Below, piece after piece: positions 10,851 through 20,083 of a DNA stretch of 64,000 bases (within the stretch, counting starts at the first letter, position 1; each line of letters starts with the position of its first letter). A model generated the notes under the pieces. It made no database searches. It was not told the DNA's origin and worked only from the letters and a program-made list of their open reading frames with translations. Position numbers and translations under genes: made by a program. The stretch spans positions 4,526,001 to 4,590,000 of the forward strand of contig OY756139.1 of NCBI GenBank assembly GCA_963576785.1, given 5' to 3'. The DNA is from Chlorophyllum brunneum. Its lineage: Eukaryota; Basidiomycota; Agaricomycetes; Agaricales; Agaricaceae.

Positions 10851-11800
10851 TCATGAACCAATCATGAGATACATTAGGGATCCAATGAGTTGTTGGTACT
10901 TCTGGTGGAACTCAGGGTCAATGGTACCCTTGTAGGGCAGGAAGACACATCCTGCCAGAAGAGGCATTTGAGTTGGCCTTGTGGTGACACTAAATTTAGC
11001 AAGAACTTTATCGAGATATGAAATTTGATTGACATAGATTTGCTTGTTCTTCTGGTCCTGTGAGATAGTCATGCTGAGAAACTCAGTAGTTTCTCCAAGG
11101 TCACAACATTCCCATTGTTCCATGAAGTTTTTCTTCATTTGATAATAGAAGGGGCACTTCTTGCCCATGAAGACAACATCATCGATGTAGACAAGGGTAA
11201 TTATGATCAAGCCAGTCTTTGGACAGCAATTGTAATATACTCCAGCATTGGATAGACATTGCTTGAAACCCATGGTGAGCAGTGACTTTGTCATCATGTG
11301 CCACCAAGCCAAGCTGGCTTGCTTAAGGCCATACAATGCTTTTCATAACCTCCACACTTTATTATGTCCAAGTATGAATCCTTCCGGTTGCTCCATGAAG
11401 ATTTTTTCATCCAGATTGCTATATAAATAGGCAGTTTTTACATCAACACTTTCGATCTCCCAGTCTTCGACTGCTGCTAAGGAAAACAGGAGACAAGAAG
11501 TTTTGTAGAGGACAACTGGAGAGAAAAGCTTGTTATAGTCGAGACCTTCCTTTTGTGAGAAACCTTTCACTACTAGTCAAGCACAGCAATAACTGTCCGA
11601 CTTAGTGTTGAAGACCCATCTATTTTTAACAACATTAATACCCTTGGTAGGGTAGTCTACTAACTCATACACATTGTGTTTTCTGAGCACATCAAGCTCC
11701 TCAAGACATGCCTTAAGCCATTCATTGCACTCAGCAGGTGGCAACTTGGCAAGGTCCCAAAATTGGACTGGCTGTGGCAACAGAGAAGTTGCATTGGCCT
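10851..11800 (-). pseudogene. Cop-1 reverse transcriptase
   Basis: Landmarks in order on the minus strand: NEWLKACLEELDVLRKHNVYELVD, VVKNRWVFNTK, LVVKGFSQKEGLDYNKLFSPVV, VDVKTAYLYSNLDEKIFMEQPEGF, KALYGLKQASLAWW and ITLVYIDDVVFMGK. The YIDD catalytic box is intact, unlike Cop-0 and Cop-3. Stops lie after SYCCA (about 11577), before KALYGLK and elsewhere. Typical copia RT, fused in the polyprotein between integrase and RNase H. Confidence 0.85.
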
Positions 11801-13200
11801 TAGAAAGGCAGTAATGGATTAACTCTATACCACCTTCACAAATTAATTGGCAAAGCTCTCCTTACTTGGCTCAGGCATGGGCAAATCAATATCAATGTTC
11901 TGCTCACATGCTGGCAGGGGAGGTTGTGGCCTGTCAGGCATATACTCATTCTCTCCTGGAATGTGATCACCAAGCCCTGGTGGAGCATTAGGTCAGCTAG
12001 GATTCCATTGTCCTTGTCTTGGCTGACCAAAAGGTTTGTACCTTTCATAGTCCCTAAGGATATCCTTTGGGTGTTGGCAGTCACCATAGACATTTCCTTC
12101 TCTTCATGGAACCTGAAGAATGGTTTGATCATGGAGTTTTCTTAGTGCTTCAATGTCCGGATGAGGAATGAAGGTCCCTTTCAGAATGGGTATGGAAGCC
12201 CAGTCATCAGCACATGGATTAGGTGCAGGTGCAGCCTTCTTAACATCATCCTCAACCTTAAATCCTTCTGGAGGCTGAGATAGCATAGGTGGAGAGGGAG
12301 GTGGAGTCAGATCCTTATAGGATAATCTGGGAGAAGATCTTCTAGAAGAGAAAGAAGCCAGAGGCAACAGAGTCCACTCTCTGAGACTAGGAGTAGGAGT
12401 TTGTGGACAAGGAGGTGGCAGTGGTGGTCTAGTGCGCAGTACACTCGGACCAGATGGTCTTGGAACAAATCCATCTCCAGAAGGGGGAGGATTTAATCTA
12501 TCTCGATTATTTGAATTACTATTATTAGGTGGCAATTGGCCTTGTTGTTTGGACTGTGATGGACATTTGGGAAAATAGAGTTCATCAAAGACAGTGTGGG
12601 GGGAGATGAAGATAGAATTGTTCTACTGATGGCACATAAATTTGAAGTTGCTGCTATTACCTGTGTAACTGATAAAAATTATCAATTCCAATTTGGGTGC
12701 AAGTTTATCTTGCCACACCTCATCAGGAAGGTACATGTAGGCCCCACAACCAAACACTTGGAGATGAGAAATATCAGGTTTCCTTTCAAACCATGTCTCA
12801 TAGGGGGTGACCCATTTCAGGTACTTCATAGGTGTCCTGTTATAGACATGAGCAGCCATATTGAAAGCAAACTCCCAGTAGCTAGCTGGAAGGCACACTT
12901 CAAGTTGCATAGACTGCACCTTTTCTAGAAGTGTTCAATTAAGACATTTGGCATATCCATTCTGTTGGTGAATGTGCAGCACACTTGTTTTGTAAAGGAT
13001 TCCTTTCTCAGCAAAGTAATCCTTGAGTTCCTGAGACATATATTCTCCTCCATTATCAGAGCACACTCACTTAATGTGTTTGCCTGCCTGGTTTGTTACC
13101 AGTTCAGCATATGTCTTAAAGGCACATGTAGCATCTGACTTATTGCACAAGAAAGAAATGCATATAGAGGAAGAGTAGTTATCAAGGAATGTCATAACCT
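11801..13200 (-). pseudogene. Cop-1 integrase and proline-rich linker
   Basis: The rve core is recognisable: VCSDNGGEYMSQELKDYFAEKGI (second catalytic Asp), then SMQLEVCLPASYWEFAFNMAAHVYNRTP and LQVFGCGAYMYLP. A long Pro/Ser-rich stretch (about 12140-12535) follows, as usual between copia integrase and RT. The integrase would insert cDNA and make the 5-bp duplication seen at the element ends. Stops interrupt the core (for example in the segments near 13070 and 12930). Confidence 0.8.
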
Positions 13201-14026
13201 ATTTGAACGTGTGATAGGACAAAATGGGGAGCTCCTGAAGATCCAAATGGATCAATTCAAGGATCTCAGACATGTGAGATGTGTTCTCATGGTAGGCCTT
13301 GTTCGGTAGCTTTCCAAGTGCACAACCAGGGAAAACCTTCTGTTCTCTCAATAGAAGTACTGGAACAGATTCCATATGTTTTGGCACATAACCCAGAGCC
13401 TGATCAGATAGGTGTACAAATTTTCAATGCCAGATATCACAGGATGTGGTATTTTTATTGATCAAAGCCAAGAAGAATCGAAGATCTCCATTGTGCAGGA
13501 TGCATGTGTTCACAGAGTGAACTTGGTTCAAAGAAGCACCTTGGCAACACTGTTTACTCAGGAATGGTTTACCACAAATATCATGAATGACAGTCTTTCC
13601 ATTTGACATTTCTGCAATCAAACCAGTTTTATCCATGATGGATCCAGTTGAGAGAAGTCTCATATCTAACTTTGGTATGTGATATACCAGATGAAGGCAC
13701 AAAGTATGCCACTGTACTTTGTCAGACTCAAATTTTACTTCTGTCTCTAAATAGACAGTACCATAAGATCTGATAGAGAGAGTGGATCCATCTGCAATTT
13801 GCACTGATCCAAAAGAACCTTCGACAATATCAACAAGATCCCTCTTGTTTGGAGTAACATTAAGGGAGGCACTGGAGTCCAAAAGCCATTCATTACTCAT
13901 TTTACGAGGTTGCCTATTCATTGCACATCCACATGTACTATTGTAGCTATATGTTATTTCACATGTATTCTTCACTCTCGAAAACAGAGGAGAAAATATT
14001 ATTTCTGAAGTTTTATTTAATCGCAT
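13201..14026 (-). pseudogene. Cop-1 protease and pre-integrase region
   Basis: NEWLLDSSASLNVTPNKRDLVD is a copia aspartic protease active-site region with the DSG motif changed to DSS; Cop-2 has the same DSS, so the change predates both insertions or is a family feature. VYLETEVKF, VYHIPKLDMRLLSTGSI and GLIAEMSNGKTVI follow in the expected places, then the pre-integrase segment with FPGCALGKLPNKAYHEN. No knuckle-type CCHC box precedes the protease. Confidence 0.8.
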
Positions 14027-15571
14027 ATATTTGTGTACATAAATGGTCCGGCTATTTATCCAAGAATCTACATTGGCTGAGGTTGCACTCCATGCACCCA
14101 GTCAAGAGTCTCCTTGGACATCAGCAATGCATACAATACTCTTGCAGTGATCTTCAGATTTGTGTGAAGAGCTAGCAAGATCTGGCTTATCTGCCATTGC
14201 TTCATCAGAGTAGTTCTTGTTCTCCGATCCCATTGACACTACATTCTCATCCACTGTCTTAATAGTAGTTGGAGCTGAAATGCTCACAACTGGTTTGGCT
14301 GCTGGAGTGGTGCCAAATAACTCATCAACCTCTATGATGGAGGTGGCCATTGGAGGAGAGGCCAGACAGGGAAGGAAAGTGTTTCCCATGCATTTCTTGT
14401 ATAGATCCAAGGCTTTTGCCTTGGCAGCTGCATATGGAGTCAGGCGGCACTAGGGATCTTGAGTCTTTTTCTTGGCAGGATTTGTTGTCCATGAGAGAAG
14501 GGAAGGTGGCAGAGGTGCAAAGGACCGCACTTTGGTGACAAGGCTGTGAGTACTCTTTTTTGGTTCAGTGGTCAACTTGGCAAAGCCAAAGTTAACTGAG
14601 TCCATCGTGTAAACCAGTTGCCTGGCATCATTTCCAGAGGGAGCTGGTTGCCCAGTGTTGACCTCATTAGCTTGGCCTTTGCCACTGCCTCTTGTGCTAC
14701 ATTATCTCTTCTTCTTCTCTCCTTCCTATTGTGGCTGCTGCTACTGCAGAGCTTGCTGGTGCTACTGCTGAGGGTGCAACTGCTACCCTTGCTGCTACTG
14801 CTGCCGGGGACGCAATTGCTGCCCCTGCTACTTTCTGTGCTGCTACTGCTGCTGCCCCTGATAACGAGAGGGTATGCCTTGTAGTTTTACACCAGAGAAT
14901 TTGTTTACCTACTGGTTTGCTCTAAGCATAGACCAGTGGTTCATAATTGCTCTGTGGACCAAAGCAAAGGTCATGGCAGAAATCTGGGTGTTTATTGTAA
15001 GGAAGAGAGTGATGATGTTCCAGGCATTCAGGATACCAGAAAGAAGAGTCATTGCTTTGATGATCTCAGGGATGGGACAATTGCCATTTGCATCAAGCTG
15101 TTCATAGAGAACAGCAAGCTTGGCAATCAGGCCAGAGGGGTCCTCATTTGGATGGAGATGGAAGTGAATCATCTCAACATACTTGGAATAGAGGCCAGAG
15201 ATGGACTCTAGGTTATATGTGGTACAAAGATGTACCCACATGCTGTTCACATCAGGGAGGTTCCCTTTGATCATCTTGGCAGGAAGTTTACTCTTAATAA
15301 TTGAGTAGACTACATGGTGCAGCTGGATGTGTAAAACATGTTCAATTGCCTCCTGTCCTGTGGGGGGGGGGGGGGGGACAATCACATAGGTGGGGACAAG
15401 AGTATGAATTTGTGACAGTGGAGTCAGCAGAAACTCATCACCAATAACAGAGGTTCCATTGGCAGAGACCAAAGCAAGGGCGTCCTACATCCGGTCTGCC
15501 CACTCATTATAATTGGCAGTACTGGAGAGAATGGGGATAGAGCTAAGTACTACAGAAATTGGGACAGACAT
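14027..15571 (-). pseudogene. Cop-1 gag
   Basis: I place the start at ATG 15571 (MSVPISVVLSSIPILSS), followed by NYNEWADRM, a TAG stop, then QIHTLVPTY, MIKGNLPDVNSMWVHLCTTYN, GLYSKYVEMIHFHL and IIKAMTLLSGILNAWN: the UBN2/copia-gag pattern. A 16-base G run lies at 15362-15377 inside it. The C-terminal part (14102-14800) is low complexity and frameshifted. I could not find the C-x2-C-x4-H-x4-C box that usually ends copia gag, either here or in Cop-2. Confidence 0.75.
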
Positions 15572-15799
15572 AGTAGTCTAAAAATGGACATAATTAGTGA
15601 TCAGATTTGTAGGTGATCAGATCTGCGCCACTGTACTGTTCAAGCTATGAACCCATTTGAGGAAGCCTTTAATAGAGTATGAAACGATCAAGTTGTGTTA
15701 GAGGGATGGGCTAGAAAGACCATGCTCTATAGGACTGGTCAGATCAGCCTATCTACAACCCACTTGCAGTCAGTCATGGTGCATGGGGAGCAGGTGATC

Positions 15800-15813
15800 T
15801 GGGGCCCATAACC
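15800..15813 (-). other. Cop-1 primer-binding site (initiator tRNA-Met anticodon-arm type)
   Basis: Directly inside the 5' LTR the minus strand reads GGTTATGGGCCCCA. This is complementary to the anticodon stem-loop of initiator tRNA-Met (GGGCCCAUAACC, anticodon CAU) rather than to a tRNA 3' end. Drosophila copia and yeast Ty5 are known to prime from this internal tRNA segment. The same sequence follows the 5' LTR of Cop-2. Confidence 0.75.
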
Positions 15814-16183
15814 TGTTTTCCAGCACAGTAATATGCAGTGACAGATGGATGATCTGACTTACTGATAAGTTGGTTAGTAGGATGGTGAAGTACTAGTAAG
15901 AGTTGCTGTGAGTTGAGTAGAGTGAGGTAGAAATTGAGTAGATTGTCTTAAGAAACATAAGGAAATATATGCTGCTTTATATACTAAATGTCTGGGTAGC
16001 AAACCCTAAGGCCTATGAGTAATAACTATGCATAATGAGTTAGTAATGACTACAGAGTCCCTTGAAACACTGCAATATCATCAGTGGTGTCCAGTAGCAT
16101 AATTGGAGTGACAGAGTATCAGTCAGCTCATGAAATACATGAGGAAATGGTGCATAATGCTATAGTAAGCACAAATAACAACA
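15814..16183 (-). repeat. Cop-1 5' LTR
   Basis: 370 bp; ends TGTTGTTATTTGTGC and GAAAACA in element sense. Compared with the 3' LTR it has three transitions and lacks 74 bp (between bases matching 10112 and 10186), a deletion that must have occurred after insertion because both LTRs are copied from one template. Confidence 0.9.
15976..15983 (-). promoter_or_regulatory. TATA box of Cop-1 5' LTR
   Basis: TATATAAA on the minus strand within the 5' LTR; the same box is present in the Cop-2 LTR at 39179-39186. It would set the start of the genomic RNA. Confidence 0.6.
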
Positions 16184-16188
16184 ATTAC

Positions 16189-16235
16189 TTGTATTCTTTC
16201 AGAACTGTGTAGTTCTGATGATCACACACTCAACA
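16189..16235 (+). repeat. Cop-0 3' LTR, right part (probable)
   Basis: Sequence following the right ATTAC duplication of Cop-1; it continues the Cop-0 LTR and ends in caaca, the inverted complement of the LTR start TGTTG. The end at 16235 is inferred from that inverted terminal match only. Confidence 0.45.
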
Positions 16236-16690
16236 ACAGCTGAAAACTCACACTTCACAACTCAGTCCACACCAACTCTACCCAACTATCCTTCCTCCTC
16301 CCCTACCATAAAGCAGACTATTTCTTTGAAGGAAACAAAATACTAGTCCTCCAAAACTCAACTGCCATTGACCCAGTAATGGCTTTCCAATGGTATCTTC
16401 TCCTCAGGGACAGCAGATTTCCGAACCACAGAAATCTCTGGATATGCCAAGATGGTCACCAACCGCACAGACAATGCTTCATAGAATGACTGGGAGAGTT
16501 CTTTGACAAGGATGTTGCAGGGCAGTCACTGCAAGCAGGAGGGGCTACCATGCTAGCTGAGCATGGCATACAGCTCGAAATCATCCAGGCACTGGGCAGA
16601 TGGGCATCAGAAACATTCCGAATCTACATCTGAAAGCACCCTACCCTCCTTTATGCTGCTCTCCAGCAAAAGAGATAACTACAGCAATCA
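16236..16690 (+). pseudogene. Tyrosine recombinase (YR) fragment, fungal Crypton-like/DNA breaking-rejoining type
   Basis: One plus-strand frame (codon register of 16322) gives FLLPYHKADYFFEGNKILV, later AFQWYLLLRDSRFP, then SLQAGGATMLAEHGIQLEIIQALGRWASETFRIYI and KHPTLL. The pattern S-L-x-A-G-G-A-T-M-L-A, then G-x-x-x-x-x-I-Q-x-L-G-R-W-x-S-x-x-F-x-x-Y-I-x-K-H-P is the box II region of tyrosine recombinases in mushroom genomes, with the nucleophilic Tyr in FRIYI. Two in-frame TGA codons (16487-16489, 16631-16633) sit where Arg is expected. The N-terminal part is missing. Host-domesticated gene or remnant of a Crypton-type DNA transposon cannot be separated from this piece. Confidence 0.7.
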
Positions 16691-17494
16691 CTCACCAATT
16701 GGCTCCACCTCAGGTTCCTTGTCTCACAATACTCTCCCCTTTCAATCCTACTCATAGTCTTATTTCCTGTACTATATCACATCCACCATTCACCTTCTTC
16801 CTATACTTGTATTCCCTATTATGCTCCCCCCTTTTTTGGTTTTGTCCTATGTACCAATACTATTTCACTTTCCAATAGCCCTGATTAGCCTTTCATGATT
16901 GCTCAATACACCATACTGCCCCATGCAGGTGCACGCATTATCCAAAAGGGAAGCTATGGCTAAAACTAACTCACACGATGCAGCACATTGGAGAGACAAT
17001 TATGAATGAAATTTATCATAGTCGGCATTTCAATGGGTAGACAAGTACTTACTGCCCTGGCTAAACAAGTGTAAGCATGCTGCATACATCATCAAGAGTA
17101 TATCTAGGCAAGCTCATTGTAACATAGAAATTCTCTCTTGACCTCAAAATACTATCTTGAGTCCTGTGTATCTGCTCCTCCCCTTAGTGAGGTCACCTGC
17201 TGATGGTGTCCTTCCAATGAACAATTGGACTAGCAAACAACCATATCTAAGGAAAATGTAGTGTGAAGACTAGAGTGCCAGCATGTAAATAATGTAGTTG
17301 TTCTGCTGCATCCGAGAACCATGATACTGATGTCGGCCCTGTGCAGGTACCCCTACTCCTCATTGATATTCTCACATGATATTACAGAAGCAACCCATGC
17401 CACGATCCCCCCCTGACCAATTAATACAGTGACGCATTATAGTGAGATACAGGTGCAAAAAAAACAAAGGATACATGTTTAATTGTTCTATTCT
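16691..17494. other. Intergenic; distal part matches the 3' flank of FunK1-C
   Basis: No convincing gene. 16691-16960 is pyrimidine rich. From about 17000 to 17490 the sequence resembles 27300-27590 (shared stretches such as aacaattg-actagcaaacaacc and caggtacccctactcctcattgat), which lies just downstream of the FunK1-C coding end. The kinase duplication therefore included several hundred bases of 3' flank. Confidence 0.65.
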
Positions 17495-17883
17495 TGCTCA
17501 CTTTCCTTTTATCCATGAAATCTGCATTTTGTTCTCAACAACAAAATTGAGGATCAGACGTTGAAGCAGTTCATGAATGTATTCCGGTTTTTGCCAATTG
17601 ACATCCTGTGCCCAGTGGTAGTCCGGGGTGATTGCCCTTGCCATTTCCCCCAACAGTTCCCCAAGGGCTCCATACCCTGAATGTAAAACTTTGTCACAAG
17701 ATGAAATTGTAGTGAGAAGCGACCCCCCCAAATCCTGCATCGACAATCCCTGTTGAGATCCATCATAACTGGGAAATAATGACTCCCAGTCTGCACATAT
17801 AATAGGCTCTTTTGGCACACCCTCTGGTGCAGCTTGGATACCCCAGCAAAAGCAAGTCCAGATGGCAGATTCTGCATCATGAC
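17495..17883 (-). pseudogene. FunK1-A kinase, 3' part (split by Gyp-A2)
   Basis: Minus-strand frame HDAESAIWTCFCWGIQAAPEG...HELLQRLILNFV, matching the C-terminal domain of FunK1-B and FunK1-C. It ends early (WIKGK then stop, 17498) because a one-base loss shifts the frame relative to FunK1-B, where the sequence reads DADFMDKEKASKHR. The upstream half of the gene lies at 23334-24240; the two halves are joined across Gyp-A2 by its 5-bp target duplication. Confidence 0.82.
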
Positions 17884-18184
17884 TGTTACGAATCACCGGC
17901 TGTTCATTCCTATCATGCGCCCATTACCTCGTGTACCCTCATACTCGTCTCACCTCCTGTATAACCCCTAGAAGCTATGCCTCTTACCTGACTCCCTCTA
18001 CTCGTCTCCTATGACTCCGTTACTCGACTCCCTTATTATTAGCCTTTACCACTAGTATATAAAGTGTAGTAATACTTGATGTATTCCTTACACTTTACCA
18101 ATCATATCATCCCTTCTTCCTTTCTCTACTTCCTTTCCTTTATCCAAAGGCTTGCAACCTGAGTCAGAGACTAAGGTCGTAACA
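17884..18184 (+). repeat. Gyp-A2 5' LTR
   Basis: 301 bp, TGTTACGAATCACC ... AAGGTCGTAACA, with inverted terminal TGTTAC/GTAACA. Contains a TATA box at 18056 and, 34 bases on, the predicted RNA start. Differs from the 3' LTR at two C/T or A/G positions. Confidence 0.95.
18056..18063 (+). promoter_or_regulatory. TATA box of Gyp-A2 LTR
   Basis: TATATAAA. The segment acactttaccaa that is complementary to the primer-binding site begins 34 bases after the first T, the right distance for a transcription start. The box and the spacing are identical in Gyp-A3 (51019 and 51053). Confidence 0.75.
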
Positions 18185-18185
18185 T

Positions 18186-18197
18186 TTGGTAAAGTGT
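18186..18197 (+). other. Gyp-A2 self-primer binding site
   Basis: ttggtaaagtgt, two bases after the 5' LTR, is the exact reverse complement of acactttaccaa at 18090-18101 inside the LTR. If the RNA starts near 18090, its 5' end can fold onto this site and prime reverse transcription, as established for Tf1 of fission yeast. No tRNA 3' end match was needed or seen. Confidence 0.75.
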
Positions 18198-18278
18198 CAT
18201 TTCGACTCACCTTGCAAGAGAGGTGCCACTATTCATAGCTAGGCTTGGAATAATAGCCTCCGACCAGGACGACAGTAT

Positions 18279-19550
18279 ATGAGCAGCAGTAGCTCATCGA
18301 GAACACCTAGAAGACAGAGAGCTCCGAGACCAACAGACATCCAGGGTTCACCCGTAGCAACAGGATCCAAACAATTAACAGAACCAGAAATCCCTGAAGG
18401 CCTTAAACGGCAGAAATCCGAACACAGCGTAGACAAAAACACAGCTCTATTCGAAACCGAATTCGACACAGAAGTCACCGAGAACACACCCGATATAGAT
18501 ATCGCCGAGACCTACGAGGAAGAATCCGAACACAGCACAGACGAAGAACCAGCTCCGTTTGAAGAAGAAATCGACACAGCTTTATTTGAAACCGAATTCG
18601 ACACAGAAGTCGCTGACGCCACAGCCAATATAGAAATCGCCGAGACCTACGAAAACGAACACAGCGAACCAGAGTTAGAACTAGAAATGACAGATGAAAT
18701 CAACGTCCCAAAAAACCTAGCCCCGGAGCCAGGATATTTCAATGGAGATAGAACCAAATTCGATGATTGGTGGAGATCCATATCCTTATGGCTAATGTTC
18801 AACAAAATAGATGAAGACGAACAGAAGATAGTAGCTATTTTGGCAAGGATGAAAGGGGGGCTAGCAGGCCCTTACGCCAACACGCAGCTACAGGCCATCC
18901 AGAATAAGAAAACACCGGGTTGGGAAGACTTTACAAAAGAAGTAGAAGCCACATTCTCCTTGGGGAATAGGAAAGCCATAGCAGAAGGAGAAATAGAGAC
19001 GTTCAAACAGGGAAAGAAGAACACGGCCGATTTCTTAATCGAATTCGAGGCATTGCGAGCCCAAGCAGGGACAGACGACACCCACGCAATATTCCTCCTC
19101 AAACGCCACACCTGAGCAGATATTATTCGAACCATAGTAGGCTACCCGACAGCCTCCGTTCCAACAACATACAGTAAATGGAAAACCATGATCCTCGCAG
19201 TAGGACAAGGTTATGAAGCAACGGACATCACCAGAGGAGATGTCAAAACCACCACCGGAGTTATCTATGGAGGAAGAGGACAACCCATGGAGATAGGACG
19301 ACAAAGGGCAGACACCGATCAGACTGGAAAACCGAGGTGCTACAACTGTAACCTCTATGGGCATATCGCCAAATACTGCAGAAAGAAGATGAAAGTCACG
19401 TACACCAAAATAACGTGTTACAATTGTGGTAAACAGGGCCACATCTCAAAGAACTGCCGGGCACCCAAGAAAGCCCATATCAGAGAAGTCAATGAGGATG
19501 ATGAACAAGAGATAGAGGAGAAAGAGGATTTTGTCGAAGGCTCTGAGTAG
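18279..19550 (+). pseudogene. Gyp-A2 gag
   Basis: Start ATG 18279 (MSSSSSSRTPRRQRAPRP), then an acidic repeat region in which ALFETEFDTEV occurs twice (about 18445 and 18580), then the retrotransposon-gag core (FNGDRTKFDDWWRSISLWL ... FSLGNRKAIAEGEIE ... TADFLIEFEAL) and two CCHC knuckles at 19338-19379 and 19416-19457. One in-frame TGA at 19113-19115 (context HT-stop-ADII) replaces an Arg codon; Gyp-A3 reads HTRADII there. The frame ends at TAG 19548-19550. About 423 codons; otherwise complete. Gag forms the particle and packages RNA. Confidence 0.85.
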
Positions 19551-20083
19551 GCGCAAACCCGCGAGCCAATAAAACTAGAGTTTCTGTTTTATCACACAAT
19601 AGACGATACGTGATTCCCCAAAAACGAAACTCTACGCGCGAACTTCTCCTCGACTCAACAATCCAGACAAGAAAAGGACGCAAACCAATTACAACTCTGG
19701 TAGACTCCGGATGCACCCACACATGCATAGCACAACGAACAGTAGAAGAAGAACAGATCCCGACTAAAACCCTGGAAACCCCAATCAAAGTAATCAATGC
19801 TGATGGAACGGAAAATAGGAAGGGAGAAATAACAGACAAAGCACAACTGGTACTAAACAACGGCAACCACACGGAACAAATCGACGCTCTAGTAACACAA
19901 TTGGAAAGCACGGACTTATACCTGGGACACGATTGGCTGGTTAAACATAATCCAGAAATCGATTGGAACAAACACGTCATACGATTCACGAGATGTCCAG
20001 AAGATTGCAAAATATCACATAGTGACATAAGATTCAACGAGAAAATACGGACAGTCAAGGAACACATTGAAGAGAAGAAGTAG
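19551..20083 (+). pseudogene. Gyp-A2 protease (pol N-terminus)
   Basis: Pol is in a different frame from gag. VIPQKRNSTRELLLDST leads into TLVDSGCTHTCIAQ, an intact retropepsin D-S-G, and later DLYLGHDWLVKHNPEIDW, the conserved region following chromovirus protease. The frame stops at 20081-20083 only because the RT-coding segment is deleted there and the next segment is out of frame. In Gyp-A1 and Gyp-A3 the same protein continues into RT. Confidence 0.85.

Larger units (their letters stand above)
9765..16183 (-). mobile_element. Cop-1: complete Ty1/copia retrotransposon
   Basis: Two LTRs (15814-16183 upstream, 9765-10207 downstream in element sense), primer-binding site, gag, protease, integrase, RT, RNase H and polypurine tract are all present in copia order, flanked by the 5-bp duplication ATTAC (9760-9764 and 16184-16188). 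The LTRs differ by three transitions over about 369 shared bases, so the insertion is fairly recent, but pol has many stops and the upstream LTR has a 74-bp deletion. It is inserted in the 3' LTR of Cop-0. Cop-2 (38916) and Cop-3 (50334) belong to the same family. Confidence 0.92.

Noticed and set aside
15362..15377. Run of 16 G as a functional G-rich signal
   Set aside because: It lies inside decayed gag coding sequence and homopolymers of this length are often slippage or assembly artefacts.
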